Assembly: GCA_944739405.2 (NCBI GenBank) | Contig: OX123186.2 | Span: 12,174,995 to 12,238,994, forward strand | DNA length: 64,000 bases | Origin: Euclidia mi | Lineage: Eukaryota > Arthropoda > Insecta > Lepidoptera > Erebidae | Direction of reading: 5' to 3' | Part shown: piece by piece, positions 46,300-55,302 of the stretch | Layout of the letters: each line of letters begins with the position of its first letter | How positions within the stretch are numbered: the first letter of the stretch is position 1 | Notes under the pieces: generated by a model | What the model saw: only the letters and a program-made list of their open reading frames with translations | The model's database searches: none | Told to the model about the DNA's origin: nothing | Program-made: the position numbers and the translations under genes

Positions 46300-46530
46300 T
46301 CGGGATAGGTGAAAGTAAAAAAAAATGCTCATAAAATAAAAAACTACTGGGCTTGCCTGAATCGAATTTTTATGGGACCAATTCGAAACTATCCCGCATC
46401 AAAGAAAAAAGAATCACGTAAATCGGTTTAGAAACCTCGGCGAAATCGGTGTACATACGATTACATCAAAAAAAATATACCTGCCGAATTGAGAACCTCC
46501 TCCTTTTTTGAAGTCGGTTAAAAACTAGCG
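46300..46530. repeat. Interspersed repeat ending GAAGTCGGTTAAAAA
   Basis: The stretch GAATTGAGAACCTCCTCC then TTTTTTGAAGTCGGTTAAAA is the inverse of a repeat start I know from moth genomes. It is also inverse to TTAAAAAACCGAC at 45526 at the left of the foldback element, so 45526-46526 might be one composite unit. Class unknown. Confidence 0.4.
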
Positions 46531-46654
46531 ATGAGTAAGCTTTATTGATGTGTCTTGAGTATGGGATGATGTACAGTACTCTTGATTTTGAATAGATTTT
46601 AAATGGGAATAAGCGAGGCGTGTTATGAATTTTTCTTAGATTAGTCAACAAGCT

Positions 46655-46942
46655 GGACTGCCTCCGTGGTCCAGACGATAACGTATACGACTGCTGATCG
46701 GAGGTCCGGCGTTCGATTGCCGGGTCGGGAAAAAGTGTTACTGGGTTTTTCCAAATTGTCAATAGCAGCACGGAGTCTGGTGATGTGCCCGGTAACAGCA
46801 ATAGGCTCGCTCGCTATTACGTGGGACCTAAAAAATCATGGCGAAATGTGGGTGTAACATTACACCCCTTCGGGGATACAGGCGAAATGTGGGTGTAACA
46901 TTACACCCCTTCGGGGATACAGGCGAGAGTCTATAAAAAAAA
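46655..46942 (+). mobile_element. tRNA-headed SINE with an internal duplication
   Basis: Head GACTGCCTCCGTGGTCCAG and GCGTTCGATTGCC (B box, partly decayed), then TACTGGGTTTTTCC, AGCACGGAGTCTGGTG, GGCTCGCTCGCTATTACGTG and CACCCCTTCGGGGATACAGG. A 41-bp block (46841-46881) is repeated exactly at 46882-46922. AGTCAACAAGCT and AGTCAGCAAGCT flank the element (46643-46654 and 46943-46954, one difference). Confidence 0.9.
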
Positions 46943-46954
46943 AGTCAGCAAGCT

Positions 46955-47464
46955 TATAGTGAGTCGTAAGACTAGATACTCGTAATAGTCGTATCATTAT
47001 ATCATGCATGCTGAATTACTTTAAAACAGCTGTCGCTGCACAGTCAGTAGAAAACAATATTGTTGTTTTCCACTAAATTCAAAGTAAAATTCACAAAGGT
47101 CACAAAGTGATACTTATGAACTTCAGTGACGTAATGTTTTTGTATTTACATTAAGTGACACGTTTGCAATGTAAAGGCGTAAAGTCGAAAATATTGCGTG
47201 CAATCGAATTCAGGATTTTTTTCAATCTCCATTATTTCGTCAGTTTTTCATTTGGTATGGCTTAAAGAAGCAGTTAAGTTATTAGAGATAAATTGCTACT
47301 TTGCCATCGAAGCCAACAGCTCAACACCATCGACATATTTGAATTTATTTTTTGGCACGTTCCTCTTTAACTGAATTCAAGTAAAGACGACACGAACCGC
47401 ACTACTCTTTATAAATGAAAAGGCTCGCAACAAGACTTCATAAGCTAAAGAGGCATTAGCTTTC
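46955..47464. other. No feature recognised
   Basis: Non-coding AT-rich stretch between a SINE and a LINE. Confidence 0.35.
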
Positions 47465-49015
47465 TCAGCATTGTTGGCAAATTGTATGCGAAGGTACTGA
47501 TTGAAAGAGTTATGAAAGTAAATGACAAGAAAATATGGGATAAACAAGCAGAATTCCAAATAGGGTATAGCGTGTATAGATCAAGTCCTTTCCTTGCGAT
47601 GTATAGCCGAGAAATTGTATGGGGTGAACAGCAGCCTCATTCGAGCTCTGAAATCCCTTTATGAGGATTCTACAGCCTGGTGAGGATAAACGGGTCATAC
47701 ACTGACTGGTTTACCATCGACATAAGTGTTAGACAGGGATTTGTAGCGTCACCTGACTGTTTATCCTTTTCATGTACAGTTGTTTGCAAGATCTTAAACA
47801 TAGTGTTCGGGATTAAGGATTAATGTCTTTTTTTATCTTTATTTACTTTAGGGGATTTTGTCGCCAAGGATACGTCAACCCCATTGTACCTTATTACTAT
47901 ATAAACACAACTTCTTATGTACTAACTATCAATCTTAAAAATAAATTGAAAATAATAAAAACAAAACACATGGATCCCATCCATAAAACAAATCACTGCT
48001 GAAGAACTGTTACCAACCGACACAGATTTCTTGCCACCTAAGATTTAGGCTTTGACAAAATGATTTGAACCAGACCAACTTCTAGCCTATTAAGAAGATT
48101 AATGACATACTTGTCAAATGCCTCCTTTATGCTGATGATCAGGTAATACTTGCGTTTTCAGCGGAGGAGTTGCAGGAGATGGTAAAAATCATGCATGGTG
48201 CGTTAGAGAGGAAAGGAATGAAAGTGAATGTAAGTAAAACGAATGTTATGGTTTTTGAAACGAAGGAATGTGTTACGACTTGCAATGTTATGATCGATGG
48301 ACAACGAGTGGAACATTGAATGAGTTTGTATTTAGGTACGCTGTTTACAAGAGATGGTAAGAATCAAGAAGATATTGAAAGAAGAGTTAATGCAGGTATT
48401 ATAGTGAATGGAGCTCCGAAAGCGTTTATGAACAGCCAAAACGTGTCCAAAAAGGCACGATTAGCTGTGCACAGTAGAGTGTTAGTACCTACACTTATGT
48501 ATGGTAGTGAAAGTTGGGTATGGCAGAAGAGACTTAAAAGTAGAATAAATGCCGTAGAAATGAGAGCACTGAGAAGTATGTGTGGCATGTCTTTGAATGA
48601 CAGAGTTAAGAATTGTGTGATAAGAGAGTGTTGTGGTGTAAAAGAAGATGTTGTGACAAGCACCGAGAAAGGTATGCTAAGGTGGTTTGGGCACATGAAG
48701 ACGATGGATGACGCTTTCGTCGTCCATCCTCTTCATTAGTCTTTACTGACCAAGCAGATATATAAGGCAAGTGTGAATGGGACAGGACAAAGGGGAAGAC
48801 CTAGACGGACGTTCTCTGACCAGACTGGAGACACCCTTAAAACAGGAAAGGTTAGAAGTACCCTAAACAGAAGAACATGCATGACGAATTTGATGGGAGT
48901 GAATGAAGCAAGAGAGAAATGTCAGGATCGTTCCAAATGGCGTTCCGTAATCTCTGCCTACCCCTCCGGGAAACAGGCGTGAGTCTATGTATGTATGAAT
49001 GTATATATGAAGAAC
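47465..49015 (+). pseudogene. RTE-like LINE, broken, with one insertion
   Basis: Reads GKLYAKVLIERVMKVNDKKI, QAEFQIGYSVYRSS, a shift, RINGSYTDWFTIDISVRQGF and VASPDCLSFSC, then after an insertion (47826-48096) KCLLYADDQVILAFSAEELQ (YADD at 48128-48139), MKVNVSKTNVMVFE, a stop at 48317-48319, YLGTLFTRDGKNQEDIERRV, VLVPTLMYGSESW, MRALRSMCGMSLNDRVKN and MLRWFGHMK, then RGRPRRTFSDQTG and KWRSVISAYPSGKQA. The 3' end is AGGCGTGAGTCTATGTATG plus a GTAT-type repeat. This same 3' end is found on the SINEs of the window. Several frames are used, so it is inactive; the endonuclease is missing. Confidence 0.9.
47826..48096 (-). mobile_element. 271-bp insertion in the RTE-like LINE
   Basis: GATTAATG flanks both sides (47818-47825 and 48097-48104). 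Read on the reverse strand it ends AAAGTAAATAAAGATAAAAA, an A-rich retroelement tail. The LINE protein is interrupted between GIKD and KCLLYADDQ at this place. Family not recognised. Confidence 0.65.
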
Positions 49016-49508
49016 TGATATTCATATAATAATCATATCATTGAGTCCCGGAGGGTTAGTAAACTGAAATAAATACAATGGTTGTCTGAAGGCCAATTCT
49101 TATTTTTATAATGGTCCAAACAAAATAAAATCGTCATGTAGTCAAAAGGCTATTTTGTTCAAAACTCAGTTTCTATTTAGTCTCGGTGTCTTACGTATGT
49201 CATACAAAGTATTCTTGTGTATTAAATGACACTTGAATAATATCGCGACTAGATGTAAATTGAACAAATTGACAAATTATAAGTCAACGTCGATCTGTAT
49301 GTGTCAAATTAGACCATATTGATAAAATGTAGCAATATATATTGAGTCATTTCAAATTCGTTCAAAGTACAGTTTCGGTGTTTGATAAAATACGAGTATC
49401 GGCCTTCTAAAGACTAGCGTCTCGTCTGTAAATTTTATTGTAAAAAGCTTCATGAGTCTTTAAATAACATTTGTGAGATCTCTTATGCAATGCAGATTTT
49501 CTCTTATA

Positions 49509-49861
49509 TACAGGGTGTAAAAAGACCCTTAACAAAAACTGAAACACCATATTGTACCAATCATTACGAACATTTTTTACTTCGGCACCATACCTGGAAA
49601 ATTATTGTTTCAGGAGATATTGAGGCTCAAAGTTACCTTACAACCTTTGTAATTAGGTACAAAATCGATGAATTTGTCCTATGCACCCATGGATAAGTAG
49701 GTATTTCGGGCATTGCACGCGCGCATTTTTAATAGCGTATAAAAATGTGACAACTTAAAAAAGATATCGTTTCCCATGTATTATTTTTGCTTAGTATGAC
49801 CTGGCATGATATCCACAACGAGTAGACTTCGGCTTGGTGATGGGTCTTGTGACAGCCTGTA
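49509..49861. mobile_element. Miniature element with TACAGGGTGT ends
   Basis: Left TACAGGGTGTAAAAAGACCC and right GTCTTGTGACAGCCTGTA are inverted copies with TATA flanks. It is the uninterrupted sister of 11718-12373. The short open frame at 49490-49696 is within it and is not a gene. Confidence 0.8.
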
Positions 49862-49889
49862 TAAATATAAGAGGGAATCTGATATATGA

Positions 49890-50103
49890 TCTTAATATAT
49901 AAAATCCTTGCGTTACTGACTGACTGACTGACTGACAGACACGCTACAGCCGAAACTATTGGGCGCAGGAAGCTGAAATTTGGCATGTATGTTCCTTGGG
50001 GACCGTAGGGGTGCACTAAGAAGGGATTTCCCGAAATTCCCACGGGATCGGCCAAAACGGGTAAATTAAAAAAATTGCAGGCGTAGCTGCTGGCGTCCTC
50101 TAG
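49890..50103 (+). repeat. Helitron-like repeat ending in CTAG
   Basis: Contains a (GACT)n run, CAGCCGAAACTATTGGGCG, CTGAAATTTGGCATGTATG, GGGGACCGTAGGGGTGCACT and TTCCCACGGGATCGG, and ends GGCGTCCTCTAG. Repeats of this build are frequent in Lepidoptera and have been linked to Helitron-type elements. No hairpin of textbook form is visible before the end. Confidence 0.45.
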
Positions 50104-52235
50104 TATACATATAAATTTGAAAAGACAGCGGCGTGCGGCTTAGTTTTTAACCTGCGATTCTTTGCGTACTCCAATCTGATTTACCTTTGGATAACAAGGA
50201 ATATCAAAGTAATTATAATGTATTGTCCTTGTCAAAACTGTTTGTGGATTCATACTACAAAAGTCTTCGGTAAAATCAATCATTACAACAATCGCTGTTC
50301 TGATAGAGTAAGTTCCAATGAGTAGGGGTTCAATAGCTTCACCGAAAACTATACAAAATTAAGCATCGTTCATTTAAGTTCGCCTCAAGCGATGAAAATA
50401 TTTTACATTATGCGGATATTTTATACAAGGTAAAAAGATGCCGCAAAATAAATAGAAAATACCTATAAATTCTTGCCGGAGGCCTGTTTCGCCGGCTTCT
50501 TCTGTGAAAGGTACAAATTGCTATCTACGCGATGGCAGAAATATATTGATGAAATAGGTAAAATTGATTATGTAAATAAAACATACATATTTACTTCTGT
50601 AACGCATCGATTTTATCTCGCATTACAGTACGCCTATGCGCATTCTTTTTTCGCGTGTTCGGTTGGTATTAGTCGATTTTCTGTCGATACATATGGTATT
50701 TTCGTTACTGGGCTTCCTTATTTTTTTCCTTTACATTGTCTATGGCAGACTGTCATGGCCACTTTTGCTCCCTAGAAGCTCGCGTCAACATGTTCGCCAG
50801 TTGATTTTTTTTTATTTGACGTTATCTCGCCAATCCTTTCTATTAAAGTCGATAAGTCGATATTTATTGGATTGAGGGGCCATGGGACGGCTCGATATTT
50901 CGTAATTTCACCAATATGGTAAGATTTTGATGACTTTTGGAGTTCTATTCGATTCGTTAGATTTTGTTCAGAACAATTATAAAATTTAGATGTATCCTAT
51001 TGTTGACAGATACAGTGATAAGTTAATAGAATGCTTCTGACGTTACTTCTGTTCGCCTAGGAGCCATTATTATGGAAAACGGTGAGTTTTCGAATGTTTT
51101 TGGCGTTAGCGGAACGCGTCATTTGAGTAGAATATGGCGTCTGAAACATGTTGTCCTGTTCGTTTTAGCTACTGCGTTTTCTTGATATAGTTTAAAATCC
51201 GTCGTGCCATCTGGATTCGGCACGCCGTGACGCTGTTTTCGTCGTGGACATGATGTGGACAATGTATACCACGTGGACACGATGGTGGACAATCTTCTTT
51301 TTCTTATTTTAATTACCTACCATGAAAAAAAACCAGGTAACCTTTTAATTATTTTGATAGTGAACGCAATCTCAATCAATCATTTAGTGACATTTCTTTT
51401 CCAACAACTTCAAGAATTTCAATAATTTTGAATAACTTTAATTAGCCTTAATTCTTTTTTAATAACTTTAAATTTAGAAAGCCTCAATTTCAATCTGTAT
51501 GCTAATTTATAAGCTGTAATGCCATCGACCATACAAAATTGTTGTATCTATCATTTCGGCTAGGTCGCCCTGACTTGTGATTAAAGGTCCATATTGTATT
51601 CTATCACTGACTTATCTGGCAAATTTTGTATTTTTTTGGATTGTGTTTGGCGCCCGATATAACTTAAATTATTTAAAATTCTGTATTTTCTTTTTTTGAT
51701 ACAATCCACAATTTATAAAAATAAATGTTTATGAATTCCACAACATGTTTTAATTTCAATTCTATGACCTTTTAGGATAGGTTATGTCTTATATTCATAA
51801 CAAACACACATTTACATTAACATATCTTTATTTATAAAATCTTTTAAACATTATTTCAATTGCCACTTGCAATTTTATTTTTATTTATTACACTTCCTAT
51901 TTTTATTCTTTTGTATTTGATTGATATGACATACTTTTGTGATTATGTTTGCAGGTTAGGTTAGATTTTTGTGTATGAATTCTGCTATCATACAGTAAAT
52001 ATATAAAAGGGGCAAAAGAAACTAGCTCATTAAAATTATTTAAATGCTTTTAACTATAATCCTCACAACGAAGATAATATATTGCTTGTCATCGCAGCAC
52101 GAATCTACAGGCACTCCTGCGAAAAACCAACAGGATGAAACGGCTAGACCTCTTATTGAACCACGCCATTTTATTAAACATAACATCTGAAAAAGGATTA
52201 CTGTAAAGATGAATTGAAAAACTAAAGTTGTTAGT
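50104..52235. other. Mostly featureless; possible mariner C-terminus and a possible first exon
   Basis: 50490-50580 reads PEACFAGFFCERYKLLSTRW then QKYIDE, similar in pattern to the C-terminus of mariner transposases (a Tyr/Leu-rich run, RW, then a Lys/Glu run). At 51072 an ATG is followed by GAAAAC and then GGTGAGT, a good splice donor, which would fit a host first exon; at 50917 ATG is likewise followed by GTAAGA. Neither is supported by anything downstream. 51244-51297 has several GTGGACA copies. Confidence 0.25.
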
Positions 52236-52335
52236 ATTTTTTTTTATAGACTCACGCCTGTATCCCCGAAGGGGTAGGCAGAGGTGTAATATTACACCCA
52301 CATTTCGCCATGATTTAGCCACTTATTAGTAATGT
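52236..52335 (-). mobile_element. SINE 3' fragment
   Basis: The reverse complement reads AATAAGTGGCTAAATCATGG, GGGTGTAATATTACACCTCT and CCTTCGGGGATACAGGCGTG, ending in an A run. It matches the tail of the 46655-46942 SINE. Confidence 0.8.
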
Positions 52336-52650
52336 ATTATAATCATATTTTCAAAAGACAATAGTTTGTTTTATAATAGGTTACTTTTGTAAGGTTTATT
52401 TAAAATAAACCTAGAAGGGCTTTGAACCAAACAGATAGCAAAAAGTAGGTGCTTAAGTGTCTGAATAAGTACAGGTAATTCGAATAAAATATCATTATTT
52501 ACGGATTCTTTTCGAATACGCACTGAGTATAGGCGTTGAATTCGTAGAAACTGTTGGTCTTATAAAAATATGCGAGAAAACGAAGATTCTTTATTATAAA
52601 ACACACCAGAATACTCACCACTGTTTTACAAACATACGTATACCATACAA

Positions 52651-52874
52651 GGGGTGCATAGGGTTCTCACCAAGAACTTAGGGTCCCAAGCCAACCTCAC
52701 CTGCAAGTGGCGCACCTGCCGATCAACGGACGAGGCTCTGGCAAACAAAATGTCCCAATAAGCGGCAATAGGCTCGCCACCTATTACGTGGGATCAAAAC
52801 ACTGGCGAAAAGTGGGCGTTTAATATGCCTCTGCCTACCCCTTCGGGGAAACAGGCGTGAGTCTATGTATGTAT
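52651..52874 (+). mobile_element. 5'-truncated SINE/LINE tail with exact target duplication
   Basis: The last 140 bp follow the SINE body and shared tail: AGCGGCAATAGGCTCGCCAC, CTATTACGTGGGATC, CTCTGCCTACCCCTTCGGGG, AAACAGGCGTGAGTCTATG and GTAT repeats. The first 80 bp are not in the other SINE copies. GTATACCATACAA flanks both sides exactly (52638-52650 and 52875-52887). Confidence 0.9.
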
Positions 52875-52887
52875 GTATACCATACAA

Positions 52888-53933
52888 TGTACAACAACAA
52901 AATAAGATTATTTATAAATACATAATGCAGTCCTGTCGTAACCCGACTGCCGTGTTTACCTTTGACTAAGTAGAAGCCAATTTTTCACCACACAATACAA
53001 CACATTCATAAAAAGAACATAAACCACTTCTTGTTCTAATATTACCGTAAGGGTTTGTATACATTCCACACACAGGAGCGATATTAAGCGACCCTCCAAT
53101 GCTCTGACGAGAACGGCGCAATACGTAGACATTAGTCTACCTAGTTTCTGTTCACTTCATAGTAGAACAAGTTAACATGTAACCAAAAAATAAAGCCTTC
53201 TCGTCGACATGTGTGTTCCTTGACTTTCAATGGACTTGGATGCCATTACTATTGTACAGAACATTACCAACTTGTATTTTATTCCAGCGATGAGTAATTT
53301 ATAGGCTCCATATTTATTGCTTTCCTTCTTTCGTACAATTTCGAAACTAGGGTCAGTTTCCTGTCTTGCGATGTCCTAACGCATAGAAGTAAAAACCAAA
53401 CTTCAACGGCTCATTGATATAATGGTATAATGTTTTATCATCTCCTTTTTAACCTCCTGCCTACCAGATATTCTTTTGGTGGAGGATTTTGTCCAAACTT
53501 TACTATGATATTGTTTATAGGAAGAAATGTACCTAAAAATAGTAAAAATAATCCTAGGTTCGGAAAATGAGTTTTTCACTATGTACTTTATATAGGACAA
53601 AGTGATTATGTTACTATGTGATTTGTGTAGGACATTAAACATTGTTATGGTATTTGTTATTTTTAAATGAAGTTATTAGCGATAAACAATAAAAAATATT
53701 TTATTTTACGGCATATTTATTAGAAAATTAAAAAAAGAAACAGAAATAAATCGTTTTTCTTAACAAAACTATCAAAAATACATATTTTTATTTTTAAACT
53801 TATCAAAAATGAACACAATAATCAACGTTATGTACTTATCAGTCATAAATGAGGAACAGAATTAGATATCAATAGATCACATAATCTAGATTACTCTATG
53901 TTCTAGTGAAAATCGGATTAACGATTCGTTTTC
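52888..53933. other. No feature recognised
   Basis: Non-coding, AT-rich, ending in a 25-base T run (53934-53958) that immediately precedes the full-length LINE. Confidence 0.4.
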
Positions 53934-54161
53934 TTTTTTTTTTTTTTTTTTTTTTTTTCCTAATTGGTGGGTAGTTGAGTAAAGACCTATTTTCGAACAG
54001 CTGATATAATTATTTTACATAAAATAGTTATACTATAATATAAGTAAATTTAATGCATAATAAATACAGCTGAAGTTAAATACCTGCCAGACAAGCGTTA
54101 TCTCCACAAAAATCACAATAGTTAATACCACAAACACATACAACGGTTTTGCAGCACCAGC

Positions 54162-54857
54162 ATGGAATCATCTATTCACAATATCCAGCAATATTTCGAA
54201 GAGCGGATGGCTAAGTTCGAAGCAGATCTTCTCAAAAAGAATTCCACTGGTACGGGCGGCTTAGCAGAAGAATTTGGGAATTTCAAAGACTTCATAATGC
54301 AAACGATGAAGTCTTTTTCTCAACAATTGGCATCCATCGCTCGCCAAGTGGACGGTATGGAGACACGCAGCCGTTGCAAAATGATTCTCCTGCATGGTGT
54401 TGAGGAGGTAAAGAATGAGGATACAGCTCAGGTTGTTGTCCAAGTAGTGAAGCAGCGGCTGAAGCTGGATACTTTCTCTACGGCGGAAATCAAGCGATGT
54501 CATAGAATGGGCCGTCTTCAGTCAAGTAAGGCTAGGCCCATCCTCATCAAGTTGCAGAGCACTTCGGTACGAGACAGCATATGGTTCGCCAAAACGAAGT
54601 TGAAGGGATCCGGTCTAACGCTGTCCGAGTTTTTGACCCGAACGCGACACATGGCGTTCATGGCAGCGCGGGAGAAGTTTGGCGTGACCAAGTGTTGGAC
54701 CAGGGAAGGCTCTGTATTCGTCCTCGGCGCTGATGGTCAACGGCATCGGGTGTTGTGCCTAGGCGACCTCAACCAAATCAGGGGCGCAGATCCAGAGAAG
54801 CCTGCAGGGAAGGTTACTGCTGCGAAGACCAAGCGGACTGCAGCATCGAAGAAATAG
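54162..54857 (+). CDS. LINE ORF1 protein, 231 aa
   Basis: ORF1 proteins of LINEs bind the element RNA and act as chaperones. Residues 1-70 are rich in Glu, Gln and hydrophobic residues with heptad spacing (NIQQYFEERMAKFEADLLKK, QLASIARQVDGMETRSR), a likely coiled coil for trimer formation. Residues about 72-180 resemble the L1-type ORF1 core: KMILLHGVEE, VVKQRLKLDTF, IKRCHRMGR, ARPILIKLQSTSVRDSIWFA and LTRTRHMAFMAAREKFGVTK. The tail (residues 205-231) is Lys-rich and basic. No CCHC zinc knuckle is present. The ATG at 54162 is the first in frame. The call rests on position before ORF2 and on these motifs. Confidence 0.85.
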   Translation: MESSIHNIQQYFEERMAKFEADLLKKNSTGTGGLAEEFGNFKDFIMQTMKSFSQQLASIARQVDGMETRSRCKMILLHGVEEVKNEDTAQVVVQVVKQRLKLDTFSTAEIKRCHRMGRLQSSKARPILIKLQSTSVRDSIWFAKTKLKGSGLTLSEFLTRTRHMAFMAAREKFGVTKCWTREGSVFVLGADGQRHRVLCLGDLNQIRGADPEKPAGKVTAAKTKRTAASKK

Positions 54858-55302
54858 GTTTATTTTTGTTTTGTTTACTTGACCGGGTGAATTTACATTT
54901 CACTGTTTTACTACCTTCTTCTTATTTATTTTATTAACCCGCACAATAATTTTCATTTTTCACTTTGACATCTCTCATGTCAGTAATGTCATTGTCACCT
55001 GTACTTCTGTTTCAACTCCCTATCTGAATCTCAGGTTTTTTATCCTTCAGCTTCTGTCAAATATCTGTTAGAAATTCACCTGGTCTAAATCAAATTTTCT
55101 CTTGTTTTTCGGTTCTGTAAAGCTATGTGGTGTTACATACTTATACAATAGTCTTTTTGTAACACGCAACTGGCGGGTGGACATATGTTTTTACATAGCT
55201 TTAATATATATTTTTTATTAAAGCATAACTTACATATTATTAGTATATTATATTCATATTTTTATTTATATATAGATAATATATATTTATATTAAAAATA
55301 TT

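Noticed and set aside
49900..49940. CRISPR-like short direct repeats
   Set aside because: Simple GACT tandem repeats without spacers in an insect genome; the TATC and GTAT runs are likewise microsatellites at LINE tails.
51244..51297. GTGGACA cluster as a regulatory array
   Set aside because: A few irregularly spaced copies in a short stretch; too little to separate from chance or local slippage.
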